From positions 1,488,001-1,552,000 of the forward strand of contig NZ_CP126257.1 of the NCBI RefSeq assembly GCF_003234175.2: a stretch of DNA of 64,000 nt, in the 5' to 3' direction. The DNA comes from Curtobacterium sp. MCSS17_007. GTDB lineage: Bacteria; Actinomycetota; Actinomycetes; Actinomycetales; Microbacteriaceae. Shown in pieces: positions 19,165-28,643 of the stretch. Made by a program: the position numbers and the translations under genes. Below the pieces are notes generated by a model, which was not told the DNA's origin, searched no databases, and was given only the letters and a program-made list of their open reading frames with translations. Numbering within the stretch: the stretch's first letter is position 1; every line of letters begins with the position of its first letter.

Positions 19165-20072
19165 CGGGAAGGAACGGTACCCGGCTCGGAGCCCGTGGCG
19201 ATCGGGACGCGCACAGCGCTGCCCCACTCGGTCCACGAACCGTCGTAGTTGCGCACGTTGTCGTAGCCGAGCAGGTGCTGCAGCACGAACCACGTGTGGC
19301 TCGAGCGCTCGCCGATGCGGCAGTACGCGATGACCTCGTCGGCGTCACCGATGCCGGCGCTCTCGCGGTACACGGCGTCGAGCTCGTCGCGGGTCTTGAA
19401 CGTGCCGTCGGCGGCAGCAGCGGTGGCCCAGGGGATGTTCACGGCGGTGGGGACGTGGCCGGCGCGCAGGGCGCCCTCCTCCGGGTAGTCCGGCGCGGTG
19501 GTGCGCTCGCCGGAGTACTCCGGTGCGCTGCGCACGTCGATGAGCGGCTTGCCGAGGTGCTCGAGCACGTCCTCCTTGAACGCGCGCACCTGCTCGTCGC
19601 GGCGCTCCACCACGGGGTACTCGACCGGGGCGACCTCGGTGCGGTCGGTGGTGAGCGCGCGGTCCTCGGCGATCCACTTCGCCCGGCCACCGTCGAGCAG
19701 GCGGACGTCCTCGTGGCCGAACAGCGTGAAGACCCAGAGGGCGTAGGCGGCCCACCAGTTGTTCTTGTCGCCGTAGATGACGACGGTGGTGTCGCGGCCG
19801 ATGCCCTTGCCGCCGACGAGCCGGGCGAAGGCCTCGCCGTCGATGTAGTCACGCTGGACGGGATCGTTGAGGTCGGTGTGCCAGTCGATCTTCACGGCGC
19901 CGGGGACGTGTCCGGTCTCGTAGAGCAGGACGTCCTCGTCGGACTCGACGACCACGAGGTCGGGGGAGCCGGCACCGGCGTCGAGCTGCTCCTGGAGCCA
20001 CTCGGTCGACACCAGGCGCTCGGGGTGGGCGTAGGCGGCGAACTTCTCGGACGGGTCGACCGGTGCGGTCAT
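19161..20072 (-). CDS. sseA: thiosulfate sulfurtransferase (rhodanese, two domains)
   Basis: 303 residues in two rhodanese domains. The first is inactive and structural ([27 protein letters not shown]). The second carries the catalytic loop [16 protein letters not shown], whose CRIGERS form is typical of thiosulfate rather than 3-mercaptopyruvate sulfurtransferases. It ends in the familiar [11 protein letters not shown]. It is the first gene of a pair with sufE. The ATG at 20072 starts with [21 protein letters not shown], as in actinobacterial SseA/CysA proteins. The divergent ATPase gene begins 143 bases away. Confidence 0.93.
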   Translation of the reverse strand: MTAPVDPSEKFAAYAHPERLVSTEWLQEQLDAGAGSPDLVVVESDEDVLLYETGHVPGAVKIDWHTDLNDPVQRDYIDGEAFARLVGGKGIGRDTTVVIYGDKNNWWAAYALWVFTLFGHEDVRLLDGGRAKWIAEDRALTTDRTEVAPVEYPVVERRDEQVRAFKEDVLEHLGKPLIDVRSAPEYSGERTTAPDYPEEGALRAGHVPTAVNIPWATAAAADGTFKTRDELDAVYRESAGIGDADEVIAYCRIGERSSHTWFVLQHLLGYDNVRNYDGSWTEWGSAVRVPIATGSEPGTVPSR

Positions 20073-20215
20073 CGGGGGTACCTCCAGGCTGCGGGACGAG
20101 CGGGGCGGACGAGGCATAGGATCGGTCCTCGGTGCCCGCGGGCAACGGTACGCGGACGTACCGACCGCCACCTGCAACGTGACACCGCACGACATGCTTC
20201 CCGGAGGGGCCACAC

Positions 20216-21214
20216 TTGCCTGCACACCTCGTCGACCGTGACCCGCAGGTGACGCCACAGCAGATGGCCGCTGCGCTCGTGCCGCCGCCGCAGTTCGCCG
20301 ACGCCTCGTTCGCCAGCTACCGCCCGGACCCGGAGTACCCGTCGCAGGCAGCGGTCCGCGACGCGATCGAGGCGTTCGTCGCGACACGGCCTGAGCAGGC
20401 GAAGCGCGGGTTGTTCGGGCGTCGCCGCGAACCGGTCCAGCCGGCGCGCTCGGGTGTGTACCTGGACGGCGGGTTCGGCGTGGGCAAGACGCACCTGCTC
20501 GCCGCGGCCTACCACGCCGAGCCGTCGCGCAAGACGTTCGGCACGTTCATCGAGTACACCGCGCTCGTCGGCGCGCTCGGGTTCCAGGGCACCGTCGACC
20601 TGCTCCGCGGCACATCGCTGGTCTGCATCGACGAGTTCGAGCTGGACGACCCGGGCGACACCATGGTGATGACGCGGCTCATCAAGGAGCTCTCCGAGTC
20701 GGGCACCCGCTTCGCAGCGACGTCGAACACCCCGCCCGGCGCACTGGGCGAGGGTCGGTTCGCCGCGCAGGACTTCCTGCGGGAGATCCAGGCGATGTCC
20801 GACCGGTTCGAGACGATGCGGATCGACGGGCTCGACTACCGCCGCCGCGCGGTCGACGAGCCCGCCCGTACGGTCGACGACGTCGCCGGAGCCCTGCCGG
20901 AGGGGGCGACGACACTCGACGACTTCCGCGCGGTCGTCGCGCACCTGGCGAGCGTGCACCCGTCGAAGTACGTCGCCCTCGTCGACGGGCTCGATGCTGT
21001 CGGGCTCACCGGCGTGCAGGCCTTCACCGACCAGACCGACGCACTGCGGTGGGTGGCGCTCGTGGACCGGCTCTACGACGCCCAGGTCCGCATCGTCGCG
21101 TCCGGCACACCCCTCGACCAGGTCTACCCGCAGGCGATGCTCGACGGCGGCTACCGCAAGAAGTACCTGCGGGCCGCATCGCGCGTGGTCGCGCTGTCCC
21201 GCGCGGCCGACTGA
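20216..21214 (+). CDS. zapE: ZapE/AFG1-family P-loop ATPase
   Basis: A 332-residue AFG1-like ATPase. Walker A is [11 protein letters not shown] (lysine 91), Walker B is [11 protein letters not shown] and a sensor is seen in [10 protein letters not shown]. In other bacteria ZapE modulates the FtsZ ring; actinobacterial members are shorter and their role is less studied. The start is TTG at 20216 with GGAGG upstream. The gene is divergent from the sulfurtransferase and is followed by a palindromic terminator. Confidence 0.87.
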   Translation: MPAHLVDRDPQVTPQQMAAALVPPPQFADASFASYRPDPEYPSQAAVRDAIEAFVATRPEQAKRGLFGRRREPVQPARSGVYLDGGFGVGKTHLLAAAYHAEPSRKTFGTFIEYTALVGALGFQGTVDLLRGTSLVCIDEFELDDPGDTMVMTRLIKELSESGTRFAATSNTPPGALGEGRFAAQDFLREIQAMSDRFETMRIDGLDYRRRAVDEPARTVDDVAGALPEGATTLDDFRAVVAHLASVHPSKYVALVDGLDAVGLTGVQAFTDQTDALRWVALVDRLYDAQVRIVASGTPLDQVYPQAMLDGGYRKKYLRAASRVVALSRAAD

Positions 21215-21224
21215 TCCGCCCGCC

Positions 21225-21267
21225 GGACGGGAGGCACGTGGCAGTGTCCGCCACGGGCCTCCCGTCC
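21225..21267. terminator. imperfect palindrome, GGACGGGAGGC family
   Basis: Outer arms GGACGGGAGGC and GCCTCCCGTCC are exact; inner arms CGTGGC/GCCACG pair after one mismatch. It starts 10 bases after the zapE stop and should isolate zapE from amtB. Confidence 0.7.
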
Positions 21268-21348
21268 AGCGCGCCCGGCCGTCCACCAGCGCTGTCAGAC
21301 CCGTCTTCCGGCATCCGGAAACACACCGTTCACACGGGAGCCCGACGC

Positions 21349-21386
21349 GTTACACCCGCGAAACACTTCGTGCTCCCTCGCGAAAC
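21349..21386 (+). promoter_or_regulatory. GlnR-type nitrogen operator upstream of amtB
   Basis: The established actinobacterial GlnR site is GTNAC-6-GAAAC repeated twice with 6-base gaps. Here GTTAC (21349-21353), GAAAC (21360-21364), TGCTC (21371-21375) and GAAAC (21382-21386) fall at exactly that spacing; three of four half-sites match. It lies about 72 bases before the amtB start, as expected for activation under nitrogen limitation. The glnR gene is not in the window. Confidence 0.7.
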
Positions 21387-21458
21387 GTCGCCTCGCCAGA
21401 CTCGTCAGCACCCGAGGGCGGTCCCGAGAGCCGCACTGCAATCGCGAGAGGTGAACAG

Positions 21459-22733
21459 ATGCTTGATCAGGGCAACACGGCATTCGTGTTGATCATGGCG
21501 GCGCTGGTGTTGTTCATGACACCCGGCCTGGCCTTCTTCTACGGCGGTCTGGTGAAGGCCAAGTCCGTCATCAGCATGATGATGATGTCGTTCGGAGCGA
21601 TCGCCCTCGTCGGCGTCCTCTGGGTGCTCTACGGCTACGCGATCGCGTTCGCCAACCACGGCGCGGGCACGAACGTCGCGGGGATCGTCGGGTTCTTCAG
21701 CATCGACTGGAACCAGATCGGCCTCGGCCAGGCGTTCGAGGAGGCCAAGGCCTCGACGATCAACGCCGCGTACCCCTCGATGGCGTTCGTCGGCTTCCAG
21801 GCCACCTTCGCGATCATCACCGTCGCCCTGATCTCCGGAGCGATCGCCGACCGCGCGAAGTTCGGCGCGTGGATGATCTTCGCCGGCGTCTGGGTCACGG
21901 TCGTGTACTTCCCGGTCGCCTCGTGGGTCTTCAACCTCACCTCGGGCATGTTCGCGACGTGGGGCGTCATCGACTTCGCCGGTGGCACCGCGGTGCACAT
22001 CAACGCCGGTGCCGCGGGTCTCGCCCTGGCGCTCGTCCTCGGCAAGCGCGTCGGCTTCGCCAAGGGTGCGCACAAGCCGCACAACCCGCCCTTCGTGCTC
22101 CTCGGCGCAGCGATCCTGTGGTTCGGCTGGTTCGGCTTCAACGCCGGTTCCGAGGGAGCCGCCGACGGCATCGCCGCGCTCGCCTGGGTCAACACGCTCG
22201 CCGCCCCGGCCGCCGCGATCCTCGGATGGCTGCTCATCGAGAAGCTCAAGGACGGCAAGGCCACGTCGGTCGGTGCCGCCTCGGGTGCCGTCGCCGGTCT
22301 CGTCGCGATCACCCCGGCCTGTGCCGCGCTGACCCCGGGCTGGGGCATCCTGCTCGGCTTCCTCGCCGGTGTGGTCTGCTGCTTCGCGATCGACTGGAAG
22401 TACCGTCTCGGCTTCGACGACTCGCTCGACGTCGTGGGTGTCCACCTGGTCGGCGGCATCTTCGGCACGCTCTACCTCGGCTTCTTCGCCGACGACACCG
22501 GCCTCATCTACTCCGGCTCCTTCGAGCAGCTCGGCAAGCAGGCCCTCGCCGCCCTCGTCGTCCTCGTCTACTCGTTCGTCCTCGCCTTCGTGATCGGCTT
22601 CGCCATCGAGAAGACCATCGGCTTCCGCGTCAAGACCGAGGACGAGGTCGCCGGCATCGACACCGCGGTCCACGGTGAAGAGGGCTACGTCCTCTACGAG
22701 GAGCGCGACGAGACCCCGGTCTCGGTCCGCTAG
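21459..22733 (+). CDS. amtB: ammonium transporter
   Basis: A 424-residue Amt/MEP/Rh channel that conducts ammonium across the inner membrane. Eleven or so membrane helices are visible, with family motifs MTPGLAFFYGGLVKAKSVISMMMMSF, INAGAAGLALALVLGKR (pore histidine region), NPPFVLLGAAILWFGWFGFNAGS and DDSLDVVGVHLVGGIFGTLYLG. The ATG at 21459 follows a GAGAGGTG ribosome site; the long upstream frame is a shadow. Unusually no glnK or glnD follows; the next gene belongs to a toxin locus. A GlnR-type site precedes it. Confidence 0.95.
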   Translation: MLDQGNTAFVLIMAALVLFMTPGLAFFYGGLVKAKSVISMMMMSFGAIALVGVLWVLYGYAIAFANHGAGTNVAGIVGFFSIDWNQIGLGQAFEEAKASTINAAYPSMAFVGFQATFAIITVALISGAIADRAKFGAWMIFAGVWVTVVYFPVASWVFNLTSGMFATWGVIDFAGGTAVHINAGAAGLALALVLGKRVGFAKGAHKPHNPPFVLLGAAILWFGWFGFNAGSEGAADGIAALAWVNTLAAPAAAILGWLLIEKLKDGKATSVGAASGAVAGLVAITPACAALTPGWGILLGFLAGVVCCFAIDWKYRLGFDDSLDVVGVHLVGGIFGTLYLGFFADDTGLIYSGSFEQLGKQALAALVVLVYSFVLAFVIGFAIEKTIGFRVKTEDEVAGIDTAVHGEEGYVLYEERDETPVSVR

Positions 22734-22751
22734 CCACCGCACCACCCGCAC

Positions 22752-22788
22752 GACGGGCCCCGCGCACACAGCAGGCGCGGGGCCCGTC
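22752..22788 (+). terminator. 14-bp stem hairpin after amtB
   Basis: Arms GACGGGCCCCGCGC and exact complement enclose a 9-base loop, 18 bases after the amtB stop. It likely terminates amtB before the type VII-associated gene set. Confidence 0.75.
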
Positions 22789-22819
22789 GCCGTGTGCCGG
22801 TGCTCGGTAGGGTGGCGCC

Positions 22820-23875
22820 GTGGACGACCTCACCCTCGCGCACCCGCTCGTCGACGCGGTCGGAGCCGGTTTCGTCGTGCACGAGACGGACGCCGCGGTG
22901 GTCGAGTGCTCGAGCGAGCGGACCGGTCTCCTCCTCGAGGCCCGTCGTGCCGGACTCGTGGTCGTGCTCCTGACGCCCGGGACCTCCCGGCTCACCGCCG
23001 CGATGTCGACGATGCTCCGCCGCACTGCGTCGAGCTGGGTCGTCCACGACGGTGACCGGTACCGCGCAGCCGGGTCGGACGTCGTCGCCGACGACGTTGC
23101 CACCGCGATGCTCGCGCCGCAGACCATCACGCGCTCCGCGACGATCGGGCCGGGTGCAGTGCCCTGGGCCGAAGCGCTGGTCTCGGTGCACCACCCGGCG
23201 TCGGACGCCGCGACCGTCGGGCGGACCGCCGAGCTGCTGCTCGCCGGCCTCGCCGACGGCGGCCCGACGGCCTGGGGCACGGTGGAGCCGGCGACGCTCG
23301 CCTGGAGCGTCGCCGAGGTCACCGCGTTCGCTCGACGTCGCGCACCCCGTCCGACCCGTCTGGTCGCCGTGGCGCCCACGGCCGGTGGGGTTGCCTCCCT
23401 CCAGCTCCGCATCGAACGGTCCGCCACCGGCGTGACGGAGGAGACGCGGCTCGTGCTGCCGCGACCCGTCCCGTCGGACGCGCTGCCGACGGACGACGAC
23501 GTCCCCGCGGTGCTCGCGGACCTCGCCCGGCGGCAACGGGTCCTGCTCGGGACCGCCTGGCGGACGAGCGGGCACCCGGACGCCACCGTGTCCGCCCACC
23601 AACTCCCGCTGCCGGTGCCGCTCGGCGCCGTCGTCGGGGCCGCAGCCGTCCGGGACCTCGGCATCGACCCGCGGACACTGCCCGCCGGGGTCCGGGTGGT
23701 GGGTCCGGCCCGGGTGCCCTCGCTGATGCTCGACTTCACCCCGGAGGGCGTACGGTCCGGGGCGGTGCTGTCCCGCGGCGCCGACGCGGAGGCCCGGTGG
23801 CGCAGGCTGGCCCAGCTCGGTGACGCGCTCGGGCCGCGTGCCGTCGAGATGCTCGGCTTCGGGGACCGACGATGA
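22820..23875 (+). CDS. DUF6177 family protein (type VII-associated)
   Basis: A 351-residue soluble protein matching the DUF6177 pattern seen beside WXG-type secreted proteins of actinobacteria (LLTPGTSRLTAAMSTMLRRT; WVVHDGDRYR; a C-terminal DALGPRAVEMLGF). Its biochemical role is unknown. It opens a plus-strand set whose genes overlap or nearly touch: DUF6177, a small protein, DUF6507 and a toxin. The ATG stop-start overlap with the next gene shows coupling. The GTG at 22820 is the start. Confidence 0.72.
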   Translation: MDDLTLAHPLVDAVGAGFVVHETDAAVVECSSERTGLLLEARRAGLVVVLLTPGTSRLTAAMSTMLRRTASSWVVHDGDRYRAAGSDVVADDVATAMLAPQTITRSATIGPGAVPWAEALVSVHHPASDAATVGRTAELLLAGLADGGPTAWGTVEPATLAWSVAEVTAFARRRAPRPTRLVAVAPTAGGVASLQLRIERSATGVTEETRLVLPRPVPSDALPTDDDVPAVLADLARRQRVLLGTAWRTSGHPDATVSAHQLPLPVPLGAVVGAAAVRDLGIDPRTLPAGVRVVGPARVPSLMLDFTPEGVRSGAVLSRGADAEARWRRLAQLGDALGPRAVEMLGFGDRR

Positions 23876-24249
23876 GTGCCGAGTGGGTCGTGCTCTCGCC
23901 ACGGCACGTCGACGCCGCCGTGGTCGTCGGGGCAGCGGCAGCGGTCGACCCGGACCTCGGGGTCCGGCAGCTGTGGGACGGCGACGCACTGCAGCTCACC
24001 ACGCCGGACGGGGTCGTGCTCCTCACGCTGATCCAGTCGCGACGGCTCGAGCGCAGCGCCGATGCCGAGCGTCTCCTCGGGACGCGCTCGGTCGCGACCC
24101 CCTTGTTCGGGGGTGGCGAGCCGCTATGGTGGACCTCGGTCCACGTGGCCTCCCAGGACCCGTTCCGGGCGGTGGCCGCGCGGATCGTGCGGGACGTCGC
24201 TGCTGCGGCCGGGGGCCTGCCGGTCGCACGGTCCGCCGTCGAGGACTGA
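23872..24249 (+). CDS. small hypothetical protein of the toxin locus
   Basis: 125 residues, no family recognised. It starts at an ATG that overlaps the DUF6177 stop (ATGA), so it is co-translated. It has a short beta-rich start (EWVVLSPRHVDAAVVVGAAAAVDP) and a helical end (DPFRAVAARIVRDVAAAAGG). Position suggests a chaperone or accessory to the secreted proteins downstream; the sequence alone gives no function. Confidence 0.7.
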   Translation: MSAEWVVLSPRHVDAAVVVGAAAAVDPDLGVRQLWDGDALQLTTPDGVVLLTLIQSRRLERSADAERLLGTRSVATPLFGGGEPLWWTSVHVASQDPFRAVAARIVRDVAAAAGGLPVARSAVED

Positions 24250-24306
24250 CAGGGACCGACACGGCCCGTCACCGGACGACGAGGCGAGACGAGACGAGGG
24301 GGAGCG

Positions 24307-24666
24307 ATGGGGAACGGCTGGCAGATCGACCCGGCGGGCGTGCAGTCGACGCTCGCGGGCACCGAGACGGCAGCGACGAACCTGTCGACGGCGTTCGACG
24401 GGCTCGCCGACGCCCACGCGGCGCTGACGACCGCGGTCGGTGACGACCAGGCGGTCGCGGGCGCGGTGGCCGCACTGATCGAGAGCCAGACGGCGCTGCT
24501 GCAGCGCGTCGGCAACCACATCACCGCCGGTCTGGCCGGCGCTGCCAACGCGACCATGGCCTACTACCAGGGTGACGAGGAGATGGCGGCGACGGCGCAG
24601 GCCGACGCGATCCGTGCCTCCAGTACGGGCGACTTCTCCGGAGTCGACCTCGGGGACGGCGCATGA
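24307..24666 (+). CDS. DUF6507 / WXG-like small secreted protein
   Basis: A 119-residue, mostly helical protein starting GWQIDPAGVQSTLAGTE, the DUF6507 form of a WXG100-sized protein. Such proteins form helical hairpins and are exported or act as partners of type VII substrates. GGGGGAG precedes the ATG. Its stop overlaps the start of the following toxin gene (ATGA), so the two are probably a substrate-partner pair. No EccC ATPase or membrane channel genes are in the window. Confidence 0.75.
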   Translation: MGNGWQIDPAGVQSTLAGTETAATNLSTAFDGLADAHAALTTAVGDDQAVAGAVAALIESQTALLQRVGNHITAGLAGAANATMAYYQGDEEMAATAQADAIRASSTGDFSGVDLGDGA

Positions 24667-26785
24667 CGGGGCAGTGCCGCGCCGACGGCCTGATCGACCC
24701 GGACGCGATCCCCGGCGCGAACATCAAGCCCGAGCAGGTCGACGCGGCCGGGAACGCCTTCGCCACCGCCGGCACCGACGTGCAGACGCGCGGAGCGGAG
24801 GTGAAGACGGCGTGGGCCGGCCTCGGCGGGAGCTACACGACACCGGACTCGGCCGAACTCCTCACCGTGATGGACGGCGTGGAGACGGACACCGCTGCGC
24901 TGGCCGGGACCATGCAGAAGGTGTCGACCGCGATCAGCGACTACGCCACCGTCGTCGCCCCGATCGCGCGTCGTCTCGTCGAGCTCAAGGCCGAGGCCGA
25001 GACCTTCGTGGCGAAGGCACTGCAGGGCAAGACCGTCGGCCCGTGGGACCCCGAGCACCCGGCGAACCAGGGGCCTGTCGGCCTGGTGCAGCACTTCGGC
25101 GAGATCCTCGACGACATGCACCTGCGCTGGGACGAGTACACGCCCTACGTCGACGAGAACAACGAACTGCTCACGAAGGTCGCCGAACAGGAGACGAAGC
25201 TCTCGCAGGCCTCGGCCGACTGCGTCAACGCGATCAACGGGCTCCGGACCGACATGTGCATCGCCCAGGTGCAGGCCGTCGACTACACGACCGCCGTCAA
25301 GGCGAACGAGCCGATGCCGTGGGGGAGCACCGGCCGCGGCGACCAGTCGTGCCAGGAGTCCTTCAACTCGGGTGTCGGCGACGCCGCTGTGGGGACCGTC
25401 GAGGGCCTCGGCGGTCTGATCGGCTACAACTCGCAGACCGGCGAGTGGGGCGACGGAGAGTGGGCCGGGCAGTCGTGGCTCGGGTTCGCCGAGTCGCTCG
25501 GTGCGCTCGCGTTGATGGGCAGCCCGCCGTTGATCCTCGCGGCCACGCTGCCGCCGGGCGTCCTGCCCGACGTGGTGCGCGAGACCGCACAGGGCATCAC
25601 GGCGAAGCAGCAGGCGATCGTCGAGGGCTTCGTCGGCTCGCCGGAGGACTGGCGGGACGACCCCGCCCACGCCGCCGGTGGTGCCGCCTTCAACATCGGG
25701 ACGCTCTTCATCCCGGGCGCCGGCGAGATCGGCGCCGGCGCGAAGGTCGCCGCCGTCGGCTCGCGCGTCGCGGCGATGGCGGCGGACGGCAGCCGACTCG
25801 CGGCGTTCGGGTCGAAGGTCGCCGCGGCCGGGACGACGATGGTCCGGGTCGGGGACGCCCTGTCGGCGATCCCCGGTCGGGCGCTCGACGGCCTCGGGGA
25901 CCTGGTGTCGCGGGGGCGGGGAGCTTCGCGGACGCGCTCCGGGGGCTCGGGGACAGCATCCCGACGGTCAAGGTCAGCGTGGAGCACGCGATGGCGACGC
26001 CGGACGGGTTCGGCGTCGGGCTCGGGCGGCCGCACATCGAGGTGGGGCATCCGGAGCCGGGGTCGCACTGGTTGCACTCGGTGGCGGATCGGGTGGAGGG
26101 GCCAACGGCGTCGCCGGCCGGGGGGCTCGCCGGTCACGCTGACAGTACCCTTCCGCAGGCTCACTCTGAACACGAAGGCCCGCATGGCTCTGCTGGGCCA
26201 GCATCCCCGGAACCTTCGAACGAGATAGGGCTTGGGCAGGGTGATTCGCCGAGGCACACCGCGCACGCTGAGTTGGAGGCCCGAACCGGCTTCAGCCCAC
26301 CTGAGACCGTACGCGAAGTGCAACCCACTGTCGGTGCTTCTGAGCACGGACATGTCGGACATTGGGTTGCGAGTGAGCGTACGGCCGGAGGAAGGGGGAT
26401 GCTCGACCAGGAATGGGTGACCGGTATCAAGTCCCTTCCCGATGGACGGGTACCCGAGTATCAGGTACCGAACGCTGCTCATCCGAGCCATCCGTTGAAG
26501 CTCGACGATTTCAGTGTCATCGACGGCCGTCCGACCGTCACTGAAGTCAAGGGGAACTACGGCTGGCTGAACAGCCTCTCGCCGAGCAGGAAGACCGAGA
26601 TGATCGCAGAGTGGGCTCGATCCGCGCGCGCCAAGCTGGATGCAGTCGGCTCCTCTGACGTGCACCTGCGCTGGGTCTTCACTCGGGATCCGGACCTCGC
26701 CGCTGAGTTCGCTCGAGCAACTCGTCGACTCCGCAATGTGACGGTAGAATACTGGGAGATGCCTCGTGACTTCAAGGGATGGTAA
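24663..26785 (+). pseudogene. frameshifted WXG-type polymorphic toxin with Tox-REase-5-like C-terminus
   Basis: From 24663 the frame encodes a helical type VII-substrate domain (IKPEQVDAAGNAFATAG; long helices to about residue 230) and a glycine/alanine-rich middle with a possible membrane stretch. Near 25912-25916 the coding pattern moves to another frame; adding one G to the GGGGG run would join SRG to AGSFADALRGLG. The second frame ends at 26785 with DDFSVIDGRPTVTEVKGNYGWL, a nuclease-like D...EVK motif as in Tox-REase-5. The full protein would be about 707 residues. It may be a real lesion, a sequencing error or a slippery switch. The 3' third has lower GC than its surroundings. Confidence 0.7.
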
Positions 26786-26787
26786 TC

Positions 26788-27276
26788 GTGTTGGTTGATG
26801 TCAGCGATTGGTTCCTCGTCGCAGAGTGGGATGCCAGGCCAGAGAGCTCGGAAATGATGGCCGCGCGCATCGTCGAAGCGTCGGCGGTGGTTCGCGACAC
26901 GTTTCCCACTTTCGACGGCACCTGGACCGTTCGAGATCGGGTGGTTGCTTGCGAGGATGCCGGGTCCTGGAGCGCAATCATCGACGCATCGCCTTACAAG
27001 GTCGATGGTTTGGCGGAACCCGCTCGCGGATCCGCTCTTTCCATGCTTTCCGAGTTGGAGGAAGGTGTGTTCCTTCGAGCGTCGGTCACGGCTGGTGCCA
27101 CTTACCAGACCACAGTGAACAAACCGAACGAGTTCGCCCTCGACTTCGCGGGAGCCAGCTTCGGCGCTCCGATAGAGCTCGAACTACCAGAGCAGGCTCG
27201 GGAGCGGTTCGAGCAACTTGGTGCGGAGCTTCAGCGGATATGGAGCGCCGGAGAACTTCGGGTCGAACTCGGTTGA
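26788..27276 (+). CDS. Imm52-like immunity protein, likely partner of the Tox-REase-5-like toxin
   Basis: About 162 residues. The start reads WFLVAEWDARPESSEMMAARIVEA then FPTFDGTW, resembling the Imm52 pattern (W-x-x-R-x-E-S-x-E followed by P-x-F-x-x-W). Imm52 is the family known to pair with Tox-REase-5 toxins, which matches the upstream gene. I prefer the GTG at 26788, 9 bases after AAGGG; an ATG at 26779 overlaps the toxin stop but has no ribosome site. It directly follows the toxin, in lower-GC DNA. Confidence 0.68.
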   Translation: MLVDVSDWFLVAEWDARPESSEMMAARIVEASAVVRDTFPTFDGTWTVRDRVVACEDAGSWSAIIDASPYKVDGLAEPARGSALSMLSELEEGVFLRASVTAGATYQTTVNKPNEFALDFAGASFGAPIELELPEQARERFEQLGAELQRIWSAGELRVELG

Positions 27277-27506
27277 GTCGCGTTCTCAGCGCGCCGCAAT
27301 GCATTCCTTCAATGAGCCTCGCGAGCCCGTCGCGATTTCTGACGTACCGCGGCCGGGCTTACTGAGGGCTTCGCTTCGATGCGCCCCGTTCCACACGTGT
27401 CGAACGGCAAACTCCCTCGCGACCCGCGGACCTGACCTCCTGGCTCACTGACCCGGACGCTGACACAACCAAGGCTGCCTGACCTGATCGGTGCAACGGC
27501 ATTCAC

Positions 27507-27860
27507 ATGCGACCACTCAACGAGATCGACATCGCGAACTACGGGCACCGCATCCCCTTGATCGGGGGGTTCATCGAGAATCTGTTCCCGTTCTGGTGGG
27601 AGTACTACTCGTCGGTGGCTGACTACCTTGACTTCTACCTTGACGGGTTCTCCCGCGACGAGATCACTGTCATGGTGAGTGAGTACCGCTCGCTCGGCAT
27701 CGACGATGCGCAGGACGAGGACATCAACTCCTTCCTCTACCGGATGAACGCGAACTTCCGATCCGACCAGGGGCTCCGCGGCGGACGGCAGATGCTCGCG
27801 CAGATCGGCGAACGGGTGGAGCAACTGGAACACGGCGCGATGCTGAAGCACGTTGACTAA
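27507..27860 (+). CDS. small hypothetical protein, immunity-like
   Basis: 117 residues, acidic and helical (FPFWWEYYSSVADYLDFYLDGFSRDEITVMVSEYRSLG). No family is certain. No strong ribosome site precedes the ATG. The 230 bases before it hold only short open frames. It is one of three small genes behind the Imm52-like gene, an arrangement typical of orphan immunity arrays, so a protective role is inferred from place, not sequence. Confidence 0.55.
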   Translation: MRPLNEIDIANYGHRIPLIGGFIENLFPFWWEYYSSVADYLDFYLDGFSRDEITVMVSEYRSLGIDDAQDEDINSFLYRMNANFRSDQGLRGGRQMLAQIGERVEQLEHGAMLKHVD

Positions 27861-27948
27861 CACGAAATTCGAGCACGCCACAAGTGTTCTTCGTCAAGTC
27901 CGCGTATCCAGCGATCGAGGAGGAGAGCCATGGCGTTGGTGAACGATC

Positions 27949-28482
27949 ATGATGCCTCCGGACTGCGGCACGCCCTTCCTGCCCTCGCCGGGTGGCTTCC
28001 GGGCGCCCGTCGGCGCTTCGGTGAGGTTGCACGTCGGCGCGATCGTGACCGAGTACATCGTGAACGAGGTGGCCGTGTCGCTTCGAGCGGTGGAGCCGGG
28101 GGCGTCGACAGATCTGCGGCAGAGCTACGGAGAGCACCACGGTGAGGTCCTCAGGCGACTCGTCGAGCTCTGGCAAGCTGATCTGGCGCAGGTGACCATC
28201 CGGGACGCAAACCGGGCTCAGCGAGGGTTTGCGACCCTCGTCGGACTGACCAACTTCTTCCGCGGTGACCACACTTCCCTGCTCTCCTCGATCGACCTCC
28301 CCACATCGGCGAGAACGGCCGTGGCCGACGGCGGAACATGGCTCACCGTCGACGTCGGCAGCGACGACCTCGTGACCGCGATCGCCGGTATCGTGACAAC
28401 GGCGGACGCGATCGAGGACGCCGGTGGTCTCGTCGGCGGCGCATCGAGCAAGCCTCGGGCCGATGATCGGCCCGAGGCTTGA
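27949..28482 (+). CDS. hypothetical protein, start region doubtful
   Basis: A 177-residue frame with coding character from about 28020 (HVGAIVTEYIVNEVAVSLRAVE; LVELWQADLAQVTIRDANRAQRGFATLVGL; WLTVDVGSDDLVTAIAGIVTTADAIED). The only strong ribosome site, GAGGAGGAG, serves an ATG at 27930 in a different frame that stops at 28145. The gene may therefore be a frameshifted relic, or start weakly at 27949. Its last codons form the first arm of a terminator hairpin. Function unknown; it lies in the immunity-like tail. Confidence 0.45.
   Translation: MMPPDCGTPFLPSPGGFRAPVGASVRLHVGAIVTEYIVNEVAVSLRAVEPGASTDLRQSYGEHHGEVLRRLVELWQADLAQVTIRDANRAQRGFATLVGLTNFFRGDHTSLLSSIDLPTSARTAVADGGTWLTVDVGSDDLVTAIAGIVTTADAIEDAGGLVGGASSKPRADDRPEA
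28449..28481 (+). terminator. 15-bp perfect hairpin overlapping a gene end
   Basis: CAAGCCTCGGGCCGA, loop TGA, and the exact complement end at the stop codon of the preceding frame. The structure would terminate the toxin-immunity transcript before the last small gene. Confidence 0.65.
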
Positions 28483-28643
28483 AACAGTGCGCTGATGGTC
28501 TGTACGGCCGAAGCGTTCGCGTCGCTTACGCGCGATCCGGACCTTCGACCTCCTGAGCCGCTGATCCGAACGGTGAAGTCGGCGGCTCCTGACGGTTCCT
28601 CCATCAAGATCGCGTCCCCGGTGACGGGAGCAGAAGGACGAGC

